From: Undaria pinnatifida
Lineage: Eukaryota > Sar > Phaeophyceae > Laminariales > Alariaceae
Assembly: GCA_012845835.1 (NCBI GenBank)
Contig: JABAKD010000024.1
Location: 186,699-250,698 of the forward strand
Reading direction: 5' to 3'
DNA length: 64,000 nucleotides
Of the stretch, positions 20,938-31,570 are shown piece by piece. Under the pieces are notes generated by a model. That model ran no database searches and had not been told where the DNA came from. It saw nothing but the letters and a program-made list of their open reading frames with translations. Position numbers and translations under genes: made by a program. Each line of letters opens with the position of its first letter. Positions within the stretch are counted from its first letter, which is position 1.

Positions 20938-21192
20938 TCACCACCACCACCATCAACAACAACAAGAACAACGACAACAACAGCAACAACCAACAATAAC
21001 TGACGTCTTCGCAACGGCACATACATAGAAGACGTGTGCAAAATTTCACTAACTAATACCCTGGTGTCTAAATAGACTAAACGCCGTGGACATTCGCCGA
21101 GGAAAAAAGTTCGGGCTTTTATCTTGAACCAGCCCGTACATCCAGCACTCACTGCTGCTGCTGTTGTTGTTGTTGTTGTTGTTGTTGTTTTG
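20938..21192. repeat. (CAA)n and (TTG)n tracts in inverted orientation
   Basis: CACCACCACCACCATCAAC followed by CAA-rich triplets (20938-21000) and GCTGCTGCTG(TTG)n (21150-21192) are reverse-complementary in type, about 150 bp apart on the same strand, so the pair could form a long-looped hairpin. No coding assignment is made for the triplets. Confidence 0.8.
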
Positions 21193-22303
21193 TCGGTGCC
21201 GATGCCCCATATGGACAGAGGAGGTCTGTGGCCACGGACAGAAGCTGCGAGACAGAGGTACATATTTCAAATACAATAGGTTGATTTGACCATGATGGCA
21301 TGCTTTATCAACCGCAATGAGCACGCGGCAAAAAATCTAACATGCGCAAGCCAGCACACCAGCCGATTTTGCAACCATAAGCAAAATGTAAAACAGAATA
21401 CGATGAAATACTACTATTAATTGTATTTAGACGCGAAAACGCGTTCTACATGATATATGTGTATCACTGCCAAAATGTTGTCAATCCATCATGTCATCAT
21501 GCGGTAGGGACTCCAGGCTACCATCATGACCCGACCGCGTGTCACTCCCAACATTCGAAACGTTTCAGGTACATACTCTAGAATGGTATTGCCGCAAAGT
21601 TCGAAGTACATGCTGACATGAACCAAGGGTCAACGATATTCTTGTATTGGCATGATGCATATATACTATATAAGATTTAATGTATGTTTGCCATGCAAGA
21701 TCGTGAACTTTAAAACCGCAGCGTTAGATCGAGATTATATCCGCCGGTGGAGTTTAAAATACCTACCGTTGGACCGGTTGGTCTTCTATCCGACGGGGAA
21801 GTGCGTCTGAAGCGACTAGTTGCTGAAGTTGTATCCACCCTTGACCAACCTACCGAGGCGAAGACTATGCCTGACGTCGCAGTCATTTTGACCATAATAT
21901 GATGACCATGAGGACCATGATGACCATTCTCGACGCAGTCGCAGTGTCGCAGTAAAGTAGATAGACCAGTGACTTAGTTAAGGAGATAGATGAAGGAGAT
22001 AGATGAAGGAGATAGATGAAGGAGAGGTACACGAGTTGGACCACGGCGTGACCGCAAGCGTGCATGGTGCGAGTCGCCCGAACCCTCGGCCGGTTTAACA
22101 ATAATAATGGCTAGAATGAACCGCGAGGGATGATGGCCAAACGTTTTTCGCCCCCCTCCCCACGAAATCACGGAGTGAAAGACCTTAATGACGGCGTGCC
22201 CGACCGTGCCGAAGGCGATAGACGAAAGGGTCCATAGTTGTTCCGACGAGTGTGTTGAAGTGGAGAAATTGCTCGCCGAAAATCCCCGGCGGCTAAAACA
22301 ACT
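21193..22303. other. unassigned, with a 15-bp minisatellite
   Basis: Mostly featureless. GAAGGAGATAGATGA repeats about three and a half times at 21975-22025. Short frames have no recognised similarity. Confidence 0.45.
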
Positions 22304-22473
22304 TCGGGTCAAGGTTAAGGTTAGGGTCAGGGTTAGGGTTAAGGGGTTAGGGTTAGGGTTAGGGTTAAGGGGTTAGGGTTAAGGTTAGGGTTAGGGTTAA
22401 GGGGTTAGGGTTAGGGTTAGGGATAAGGGGTTAAGGTTAGGGTTAGGGTTAAGGGGTTAAGGTTAGGGTTAAG
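22304..22473. repeat. interstitial telomere-like repeat tract
   Basis: About 170 bp of TTAGGG units mixed with TTAAGG and TTAAGGGG variants, all with the G-rich strand on plus. TTAGGG is the telomere repeat of many eukaryotes, including stramenopiles. The tract is interstitial and degenerate. Confidence 0.92.
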
Positions 22474-22564
22474 AAAGGCACAGCTGCAGTCGGGATGGGA
22501 GAGACAAAAGCGATAAGTGATCAATCGCTTGGAATGTGGATGAGATATTGTGGGCGTGCCCTAT

Positions 22565-22870
22565 GGAGTAGTATGACTAGGCGAATATCGTCCTTATGTA
22601 TCCTATAATACTAATGTCAAGGTCGCGGGTTGATGTCTGACCGAATGCATGCATACTCGTGTTCGTAGACATTCTTCTTTCGTGAAAATAACGAGCGGAA
22701 AACATGACAGCGTGAGTTTGCAAAATTTGACGAGAATAGACGAGCATAAAAAGCCGAACAGTGGCAATATGTTAAACCCTATGCGCCATAAAAATGAAAA
22801 GGCCAGTACCAGGGGGGGCGGCACCTGTGACCACAGCTTATCCAAAAGTTCGCTGAGAGCGAAACACCTT
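22565..22870 (+). repeat. SINE-like repeat, copy 2
   Basis: Parallels copy 1 (19625-19945). TATCCTATAATACTAATGTC leads into a decayed B box (GGGTTGATGTCTGACC), then GCATACTCGTGTTCGTAG, AACCCTATGCGCCATAAA, a G7 run and GGCACCTGTGACCA. The order and spacing of shared blocks match copy 1 over about 270 bp. Confidence 0.68.
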
Positions 22871-23292
22871 ACGAGTTGAGCTCGAGAGAAAAAGCAATGA
22901 AAAAGAACCAATGTTACGGGAGAAGGTGCGCATTCGTAATCGATGGGTGGCGTTTTTCTACAAACTCAATCGCGGACGTTCGGTCCCACCATCATGGAAC
23001 CATTCCCCATACTGTTTTCTTTTTTTTTGTATCCTTCGGCGGATGGGGAAAAATAAAGCTTTAGCTCACAACACTTCCACGTATTGTCATACGCGTCGTG
23101 TGTCGATTTAACTCAGTTGCTTTTGCAGCTCAACGCTAGCTGGCGCACCCTTCGGGTCCCATTGTAGGTATAGCGTAAGCTGTCCCCATCAGTGGTCTTC
23201 GTTACAACCCCGGCAGCGCAAGCTGCCGTTGTATACGGATGCGATTCCCCATACCACACCATATCACACCATAACACACCATACCACACTGT

Positions 23293-23540
23293 TTGCAGTA
23301 TCGCTTGATGAAGAACCCACTGTCGACGAGAGGACGGGGGAAATCCGGAGCATGTCGAATTGCAAGGCAGCCGGGCCAGCCTCTCTCTGCCGACCGAGTT
23401 GCCGAAACTCTACCACCAATAATTCACTCGTTGCACTCATAACATACTTATTAACGTGTGGAAATCGGGTGATGTCCCCGGCAAACGGAAAAATACGACC
23501 ATCGAGGTCCTTCACAAACACAAGGGTCGTAGTGGATAGT
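23293..23540 (+). pseudogene. LINE reverse transcriptase fragment
   Basis: Resembles the start of the RT domain in the larger LINE remnant at 26.1-28.4 kb. TGEIRSMSNCKAAGP corresponds there to VEKAICALANVKAVGP. After a frame change, LPTELPKLYHQ, a TAA, then ILINVWKSGDVPGKRKNTTI and EVLHKHKG follow the same order as that copy ([26 protein letters not shown]). The fragment stops abruptly where dispersed repeat D begins. Confidence 0.7.
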
Positions 23541-23544
23541 ATAC

Positions 23545-24129
23545 ATATACAGGGGCTCCGCATGGGTGCCGGCATTCGCCGGCGGGTAGGGCACGGCAGC
23601 ACTTCGACATGTTCGGTTCAATACTGGATAGAGAGTAAAACTGTTACCAAACAACACATAGTCTACCCTTGTAGAATGTAAAGTAATGCCAAGATGTCGA
23701 TATAGACTAACAGTAGACTACTTACTTCTGCCGTTTCTCGCGTGAATCCGATTCCGAGCTTCATCTAATTTCGATCGGATAAATCCGAGCCTACACGCAG
23801 ACTGACCCTCTAGTCTGACCTCGAAGAGAAATTTCGAGTGCATTTCTTGATGTTTTGACTCAACCAAGCATAAAGGGGTGGCCATGTATGCTGAATATTC
23901 TCTACGTAACCACCGCGAGGCGCGTACTGAGCCACATAGCTTCTGCTACTACATGCATGATAGTATGTAGATCCGAGGCCCACAGACCGACCGTCGTTGT
24001 GTGTATAGTCTGATCGTAGAGAGGCTTGCTGACGGCATTCTCGACCTTAAACACGGTGTCGCTGCCTTCGTCATTTAATTCCTCGAATGCTATTGAAATG
24101 CTGGTATTTGTTGCTGTAGAAACCTCTTA
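23545..24129 (+). repeat. D-family dispersed repeat, copy 2, left part
   Basis: Collinear with 30240-30810. Shared landmarks are TTCGGTTCAATACT, ACACATAGTCT, GACTACTTACTTCTG, TCGATC(G/A)GATAAATCCGAGCC, TTTCTTGATGTTTTGAC, GATCCGAGGC and ACACGGTGTCGCTGCCTTCG. The match breaks at about 24130, where R copy c is inserted, and resumes at about 25018. No coding function is recognised. Confidence 0.82.
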
Positions 24130-25017
24130 TTTATTTTATTATAAAAATTAAGATACACGCCAGCTGCGAGATTGAAGATTTTGCCGAAACGAATCTTTGC
24201 AAGCTGTAGGTGATACTCCGATCGCGCGTATTACGGGTTGTGTGTCCTCATTAAGGATATAGGTCGGCGATTCCCTTGCAACTACAGTGTAGCTATCAGG
24301 GTCAACAGGCTGATGTTAGTCAGTCTGTGCGCAGAAACTATAAAACCCGTTTCTGAGGGGGACAAAATCTGACAGCTGTGGAAGGAAATGCATCAGTTTA
24401 CCAAGTGAATCCTGTAAGTAAAAAAACCGGTGAGGGGAGGGCGAAGTTTTTATGGGCGTGGGGGCCTGTTTTTGATGAAAAGGGGGGCGGGATGGGGGGA
24501 GGGGGGAAGGGACAGGTGGGGCAGCTCAACTTGTGCGTGGAAACTATAAATCCTTCTTGTGGGGGAGGGGGGGGGGAAATGTGTGTGTCGGGGGGGGGGG
24601 GGGGGATGTGTGGGGGGGGGTGAGGGGGGGCTTCAGGTCACATAGATGTAGGGGTTTGCTATACGCCTGGTGCTAGGTCTAGGCGATGGTGCGGGTGGTG
24701 GGGAAGAAGGGGGCGTTGGGGACGGGGACGGGTGGGAATTGCAGCAGCGGCATGGACGGCTCCAAAACGATAACGAGGTGATATCAAGGGCGTGGAAGTG
24801 TTTATTACTCTAGTATATTCCGATATTAAGTGAGGCGTTTGAGCAAGAGAGAGAGCGAGGAAAAATAAGTGTGGGGGGGGAGGGTTTTCAAGAGGTTTAA
24901 GTCACATGTAATATTAAAATACACTCCAGCTATGAGATCAAGATTTTGGACGAAACTCATCTTGGCAACATTGTGTGTGATACTCCGATCGCGCGTATTA
25001 ATCATATTTGTAGGTCT
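24130..25017 (-). repeat. R-family dispersed repeat, copy c, nested in D
   Basis: Read on the minus strand, the copy starts with the terminal block (TAATACGCGCGATCGGAG, plus-strand 25000 downward). It then has the TAATAAACACTTCCACGCC block, C-rich segments (plus-strand G-runs at 24478-24625), CAGATTTTGTCCCCCTC, and a second copy of the terminal block at about 24235-24150. The same roughly 90-bp block therefore lies at both ends in direct orientation, about 770 bp apart. Flanking D sequence on both sides shows that the unit is a discrete insertion of about 0.9 kb. Confidence 0.82.
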
Positions 25018-25190
25018 TATCTGGTAGATAGAGTATTAGTAGTACGCGGTAGCACACTGATTCAAGAATTTGGCCGTTGAGGAGTTCAGACTCGAGGTTA
25101 AGACGAAAATACTAAACATATACATGGTATGGCCTTTAGGTCTGATCGCTGGTCGCTCGTTGGCCGAGGATCATACATGTAGTTTACACG
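25018..25190 (+). repeat. D-family dispersed repeat, copy 2, right part
   Basis: Continues the match to copy 1 (about 30815-31015): CTGGTAGATAGAGTATTAGTAGTACGC, GGTATGGCCTTTAGGTCTGA, then GGCCGAGGATCATACA. It is the displaced right half of the copy split by R. Confidence 0.8.
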
Positions 25191-25234
25191 CTTAAGTTCT
25201 CTAGGGTTTGTGTATTCCGGGGAAGTAAGGGAAT

Positions 25235-25835
25235 GGGGGTCTTCCCAAAATTCCAGAAGGTTCGGGTACGGGTATGGAAGTGTCAATGAACTTCAAGAAG
25301 TTCCAGGTATTGTGGCACAGGTATACAGAACTCACATAAGTTCCGGGCGGGTACAAAACATGATGTACCCGTATCCCGGGTATTGTGGCACGGGTCTTAC
25401 AGAACTCACAGGAGTTCCGGGCACGGGTATGAAAGTCTTACAGAACTTCCAGAAGTTCCGGGTACAGGTATTAAAGTCGTACAAAACTTCCAGAACTTTC
25501 GGATAATGTGGGAAAGGCGAACAGAACTTCCAGAAGATCCGGGCAGGTATAAACATGCTGTACCCGTACCCCGGGTCTTTGTGGCACCGGCGTACAGAAC
25601 TTCCACAAGTTCCGGGTACGGGTATGAGTGTCCTACACAAAAGTTACAGAAGTTATTTGTAGTGTAATACCCCGGACAAACACCCCGGGTATGGTTTTGC
25701 GTGTACCCTACAGACAAAACGAAAATAAAAAGTTCGGGTACGTGAATGAATGTCGTATATATAACTTACAGACGTTCCGGGTACGGGTAGGGTTGTACAG
25801 AACTCACAGGGGTTCTGGGTACGGGTGATTCCTGG
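25235..25835. repeat. hairpin-rich minisatellite, GAACTTCCAGAAGTTCCGGG type
   Basis: About 10-12 degenerate units of roughly 45-60 bp, each combining GAACTTCCAGAAGTTC (two 7-base arms, GAACTTC and GAAGTTC) with GGGTACGGGTAT. At 25370 and 25560 the complementary GTACCCGTANCCCGGGT occurs on the same strand, so long hairpins with neighbouring units are possible. Open frames on both strands are by-products. Confidence 0.85.
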
Positions 25836-26080
25836 ATAAATACCCGCCCCCAAAGGGGCCAAAAAACAAATTGACCGGTAATAAAAAAATACACAATTGG
25901 CAACGAATTTCCAACTACTGTGATTGCCATACTGCATACACCGATGCACTCAGAAGGAAATATAACACACCTCTAGTACTACTGTTCTTCTGTAACACGG
26001 ATCTTACCACGGACCTTGACACGGATCTTACCACGGATCTTGCCATAGAGTACCCCGGTTATGGAGCCTAAAACATAATG
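25836..26080. other. unassigned, short CGGATCTTACCA repeat
   Basis: At 25998-26042 a 15-bp unit (ACGGATCTTACCACG) recurs about three times. Otherwise nothing is recognised. Confidence 0.4.
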
Positions 26081-28420
26081 GCGGCCGCAAGACCTATTTT
26101 TCCACCGGCAGCTCGATAAGCCAAGTGCCACGACAAAGAAGAAGCAAAGCCACCGAAAACACAGGGGATAGTTCAAGATTCCAATCAAAGGATAGCGTGA
26201 TCTGCGTCGTTCCGATCGGAAAGAAGTCATTGACAATGCGGTATTCGAGCCTTGAAGGCGACCACCAAAGAGGTGAAACGCACGCGGGCGGAAGCTGTTC
26301 AGAGGCTCTTCGAAGATTACGTTAGTCAACTCGAAGGGCGTATCCGAGAAGGTCATCAATTTGGCTTCTACAAACACCTCAAAGGGATGGATGTGGAAGG
26401 GAAGAGGACGTTTAACTCGCAGTACATCAAATACGAGGAAGGTCGATTGCTGCGGGATAATGCCCTCATCCGCTAGCAGTGGGTGAGGTGGTTTCACAAA
26501 TTCTTCAACACCATGTCGATGACCCTTGACCCGAGCATTGCGCATGAGTTTAAGCAGTGGCCCCAATGCAGACCACTGGACGATGTCCTGTCTACATACG
26601 AAGTAGAGAAGGCGATCTGTGCTTTGGCGAACGTAAAGGCGGTAGGGCCCGATGGTCTCCCGGCCGAGATTGTGAAGGTTTTTGTTGACGAAGGAGAATT
26701 GAACATACTCCAAACGTTCCACGATATCATCGTCGCTGTGTGGAGGGGGGGTGGCGTACCGCAACAATAGAAAAATGCAACGATTAAGGTGCTTCACAAG
26801 AAGAAAGATCGAACTGCGTGTGACAATTATCATGGCATCTCCCTCGTGGCTCACGCCGGCAAGGTACTCCTCAAAGTCATCGCGGCTCGCGTGAGGGACA
26901 TTTGCGAAAGCGAGAACATTCGGCCGGAAAAACAGTGTAGGTTCAGACCACAACCCTCGACGGCCGAAATGATGTTCGTAGTACGACGACTGCAAGAACT
27001 GCCGCGGAAGAAGGACACCCGCTCGTACTTGTGCTTTGTCCACCTCACCAAAGCATACGACTCCGTCGACCGAACCCTTCTGTGGGATGTCCTTGCTCGC
27101 TTTGGCGTGCCACCTAGAATACTCGCCGTCATCCGCCAAGTCCACGACGGCGTGCGAGCATGCGTGGGGTGGGATGATGGAGAGTGCTCGGATAAGTTCG
27201 ACGTGAGGCAAGGTCTCAGGCAAGGATGCACTGCTGTTCAGCATGTTTTTCACGGTTGTACTGCGTGTGGCCGAGAAACGCTTCCTCGCTGATGCTGTCA
27301 TCACGAACAACATGGTTCAGCTCCAACGAAATGAGAAAGGCGAGAAGAAGAGCACTTCACGCACAAGCAAAGTCGACGGACGAATATAGAAGAAGAGGGG
27401 GTAGGTGCGGAGATTGTAGGGTATGCTATACGCGGACGAAGCAGGCGTCGTATCGCGATCATCGGAAGGGCTGGAGAAAATGATGACGGTGATCGTGACT
27501 GCGTGCTCGTCGTTCGGGCTTGCGGTCTCCGAGGCGAAAACAGAGATCGTGTGCCTGCAAACTAAAGGCGGGGGGAAGTTGTCGTTCACAATCAATGCAG
27601 CCGGCAAAGTATATCAACAAACAATCGAGTTTGGGTACTTGCGCGGGGATATCACCGCAGAAAGAGACCCTAGCATTGAAATAATGCGGCGTCTTCAGAG
27701 GGCCTGGGCGTGCTTCCAGCGGTACAAGATGAAATTTATGATCGCCCGGGTGTGCGTTTACGGTTGAAGGTTCGGCTGTTGAAATCTGATGTGGTCGTGA
27801 CACTGCTTTACGGTTGCATTACGTGGAGCCTGAAGAAAGCTGACTATGACAGGCTATGATGGGTTCACCACGCCATGCTGCTCCGATGCCTGGGATGACG
27901 GAAACGGAAGCGCGACGACCACAACCTTTCGTACGCCGATGCACTTGCCAAGACAGCTTCCGAGAGCGATAGTACGCAAACGGAGTGTATTGATTGCGGG
28001 ATTTGTAGCCCGTATGGAGGAGGAGCGTCTGCTACGTAGCAGAGGGTGATGATTGGGGAGCTTGTTGGGAGTATGGGCTACTCAGGGGGGCAAGAGAAGG
28101 ACTGGATGGTTCATCTGCCTTAGGATATGTCGGTCTTTGGAATTAAATTACAATGGTGTCGAACGGCCGCTCAGAGGTCCGGCAGATGGTTTCGACGAGC
28201 AGAGGAGAGAGCCGAGTTGTTCATGCGGAATTGGCAAGAAATGGAACGCAAAGCTGCGGAGCGACGCGAAACGGCTGCGGCAGCGCCATCCACCGTCCGC
28301 ATCTCTAAGTGGCCGGGGGGAGGGGGGAGGGGGGGAAGGGGGGAAGGGCGGAAGGGGGGAAGGGGGGAAGGGGGGAAGGGGGGGGGGAAAGGGGGGGCGT
28401 AAGGCCCAAGATACTGAAGT
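26080..28420 (+). pseudogene. non-LTR retrotransposon (LINE) reverse transcriptase remnant
   Basis: An RVT_1-type RT with the usual block order. KAVGPDGLPAEIVKVF lies at about 26636-26680, [20 protein letters not shown] at 26819-26880 and [20 protein letters not shown] at 26935-26995. Motif [21 protein letters not shown] is at about 27031-27090, VRQGLRQGC at about 27202-27230 and motif C LYADEAGVVS at 27426-27455. The C-terminal region includes VSEAKTEIVCLQTKG and, in other frames, TLLYGCITWSLKK and AGFVARMEEERL. The first catalytic Asp of motif A reads His (27041-27043) and the second Asp of motif C reads Glu (27438-27440). Stops at 26474, 26768 and elsewhere and several frame changes confirm decay. 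No endonuclease domain was identified upstream. Confidence 0.86.
28308..28402. repeat. GGGGGGAAGG low-complexity tract
   Basis: About eight G-rich units of 8-9 bp (GGGGGGAAG) at the 3' end of the LINE remnant. It gives Gly/Arg-rich frames on plus and Pro-rich frames on minus, neither meaningful. Confidence 0.9.
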
Positions 28421-30230
28421 CTGGTTCTGGCCATGGTCGTCTTGAATTTTGTGGGCTTTCCAATGGCCGTCACAAGATGTCGTAAGACCGCCCTGACTTC
28501 TCTCCCCAGTACTATGGATGATGCACATGATACCCTCTAAGAGCCCAATGCCGTATTTAGCCAGTTCCTCCGGTCTGCTGGATTCACATCTTATCTCTTT
28601 TCCTTTCCTTGCTTCCTCTTCTGGTCTCGTCTATTCTTCCTAGTCTTGTCTTTTATTTTCTTCCCTTTTATTTTTCGTTTTATCGCTTTTTTGCATCTTC
28701 GTTCCTTTCTTTCATCTTCTATTATTTTCTTTGTTTCTTTTTCGCAAATGACTTGCGTCTGCCGTGCGTATGCGTAGTGATAGGTACTACGTGCGATATA
28801 TACGTGATTGTCTTTCTTGGGTGGAAAGCGGTAAAGCCGGTTTTTCAGGCGCGAGTACTGAAACGTATGCACCAATATGGGCATGGCACATCGCAGACTT
28901 ACTTCCGATTTCACTTCTATATGTTTCTGGTTGAGGCATGAATTGCGTCAGCTGTCATATATGCGTGTACCGCCTTTGGCTTGTTGGTGTTATTGGGGTA
29001 TTCCTCAGCTCCAGAGTGACTGGATCCTGTCCGGTGACCACGGACTTGATTAGGCGATTTGTATGTGAGAACAACAACAACAACAAGAGACGCGCGAGAG
29101 CACGTAATATCGTGCGGGTGCAGACATAGGAAACGGCCACGTAGCCAGCGTATCGCCATGCGAACAGCTTGACTCCTTCAACCGTGGAAGGTGTTGGAGG
29201 TGGGTTTACAGATATTCCCCAACACATCGGAAGCGGGCAACGAGTGCCTGCTAATGGTGGTATTGATAAGACGCCGAGGCTCTTAATTGCATACCCGATG
29301 CCGTTGAAAGAGGCGCACGGAGTCGCCTGTATACGTCTGGACCTATATCTCACGTTCGGGATACCCCCGTTCATTAGAGCACACCGAGAGGGGGGGGGGT
29401 TACAGCCGCGTTAACGGAACACTTGTGTCGATTGCTTAAGGTGCTCGAAGAATTCGACCCGGCTGACCAGCCCAGGGGACAGGGTCGTGTGTAGAGAGAG
29501 AGCATGAGCATGGATGCAAGACGTTTCACCGAAGGTTTTCAAGACGGGTCAGCACCTGGGACGAGTACGTTGTCCCCGCATGCTTGATAAATCGCACTAC
29601 GCCAGACCTCTTACTCCCCTCAGCCATGACCCTTTCCAGCCTATTTTTCGCCGTAGCCCCTGCACTACGCTCGATATGTTAGTCGCCTACATAATTTGGG
29701 GGAGGTTGCGGAGACGCTGAAGAGGATTCAAGAGGTCAGGGAAAAAGACGGACAGCGACGCCACAAAAAATATCGCGGTCGTCGTTGGGCGTAGGATCGG
29801 AAAAAGGCGACCTTGTCCTTGCACGAGAAAATGTTTAGCTAATTCCGGCCAGAGGGAGGACCGCACTTGGTACGCGAGAAGAAAGACAAGTTCGTGAAAG
29901 GTAGTAAGGGTCGTATTAGAGGGTTCGAGTGCCGTCATGGAGATGACAAACATAAGAGACTGGGACAAGTTCTGTTTCCATGGCATATCTTAAACCATTC
30001 TATAGATGTTCGGCGGACTTGAGCAACAAAATTGAAGATGGTGATGATGACCATCATCATAGTCATTCTTTTCATGATCATTCTTAATGATCATTCTTCA
30101 TTCTTGATGATGATTCTTGATGAGAACTCGTCCCACGGTAGGGTTTTGCGCCTTTTGGGGCGAAAGTTGTGTTCCAGCTTGACCTCCTCAATCGTGAAAA
30201 CTGTCGGTTTGTATCAAAACATTTTAGAGT
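28421..30230. other. unassigned, T-rich then mixed
   Basis: A pyrimidine-rich tract at 28580-28750 gives low-complexity Lys/Phe frames. A short (AAC)n run is at 29070-29085. GAT-rich imperfect repeats (CATTCTTGATGATGATTC) lie at 30050-30120. No protein domain, RNA or mobile-element end is recognised. Confidence 0.4.
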
Positions 30231-30234
30231 CTAC

Positions 30235-31015
30235 AAGGGCTCATTCGCCGGCACCCATGCTGCGGGTAACTCAGGGTAGCGCTTCGACTTGTTCGGTTCA
30301 ATACTCGATAGATGTTAAAACTCGTTACCACACAACACATAGTCTGCGCGTACAGAACGAAACGTGATGCAAAGAGGTCGATATAGACCATTATTGACTA
30401 CAGACTACTTACTTCTGGCGTTTCTTAAGTTAGTCCGATTCCGAGTTTCGTCATATTTCGATCAGATAAATCCGAGCCCACGCAAACTGACCGTCTAGTC
30501 TGGCAACGAAGAGACGTTTCCAGTGCGTTTCTTGATGTTTTGACCTAACCAAGCATTCAAGGAGAGCAAGGTGATGGCCAAGGTTGCTGCATGTTCTCTA
30601 CGTAGCCAAGGAGAGGAGCGGCCTGAGCCAGCTTTTGCAAACCCTGCATGATAGTACCTAGATCCGAGGCTCGCGGACCGACTGTCTGTGTGTATAGTAT
30701 GATCGTGGAGGCACTTGATGACGGTTTTCTAGGCGCGAAACACGGTGTCGCTGCCTTCGTCATTCAACTCCTGGAATACTCTTATAATGCTGCTCCTTGC
30801 TGCCGTAGATCACTCACGTCTGGTAGAGAGAGTATCGATAGTACGCGACAGCACTGAATTATGAGTTTAGTAGTTAGGAATTATGGCTCGAGTTGTATAG
30901 GAAAAGTATGGCTCGAGTTTCATAGGAAAAAATAACACATTCACCATGGTACCTGGTATGGCCTTTAAGTCTGACCGCTGATCGCTTAATGGCCGGGTAT
31001 CATGCAGAAATTAAC
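30235..31015 (+). repeat. D-family dispersed repeat, copy 1 (uninterrupted)
   Basis: The full-length comparison copy for 23545-24129 plus 25018-25190. It runs through ACACGGTGTCGCTGCCTTCG (about 30745) directly into CTGGTAGAGAGAGTATCGATAGTACGC (about 30820) without the R insertion, and ends near GGCCGGGTATCATGCA. No open reading frame is shared by the copies, so it is treated as a non-coding dispersed repeat or decayed element. Confidence 0.82.
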
Positions 31016-31074
31016 CGTCATCTGGGGACGATCGTAGGATATCATCCCCGAATCGTAATCCATACACACATATA

Positions 31075-31570
31075 AAACTCCGACGACCCGGGAACAAACA
31101 ACGATACCACCGGGATTGATACCTTCCTGTACGGTGTGGAAATCCCAACCCCACCGACCTGCCAATCTCTAATTGGCTGGGGTCGTCAAATATAGAGCCA
31201 GCTCCACCAGGGGACGATAGGTTTCCATCCCCGGTTCATGTTGCATTCATATCTCTAAAACTACAACACAACGGGGAAGAAAACCGAATCCCCTCTGGCC
31301 GACACCGCCCCGCACGGTTTGGAAACCCCAATTCCGTTGGTAAAAATCGCTGATTCGTTCGAACTCCACAGCAGTGCCGTCCCACCCTAGGAGGATGATA
31401 GAGGCTCACCAACCAATGGGAGGCAGTTCCGTCGCACACTGAGGAGATAGAGCCCCATCGCCGGGTGCGAAATCCCCCGAATTTCCACAGCTTAGACAAC
31501 GCGGGAACGATAACCGCCCCGGGGTCGATGCCGCCCCGCACGCCGTGTTAACCCCGACCCCATTGGCTTA
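31075..31570 (-). repeat. satellite-like unit of about 215-225 bp, minus orientation
   Basis: Two full units and part of a third. Each contains CCCGCACGG(T)TNTGGAAACCCC-type sequence, the reverse complement of the CCACACCGTGCGGGG landmark at 63.0-64.0 kb. Landmarks CGGTGTGGAAATCCCA (about 31135), CGCACGGTTTGGAAAC (31310) and CGCACGCCGTGTTAAC (31537) give spacings near 175-230 bp. Confidence 0.68.

Noticed and set aside
21150-21192. Polyglutamine or poly-Asn coding repeat
   Set aside because: No conserved flanking frame; the tract is a simple (TTG)n repeat paired with a (CAA)n tract upstream.
28148-28528. Proline-rich minus-strand protein
   Set aside because: Antisense of a GGGGGGAAG tract and of the LINE C-terminal region on the plus strand.
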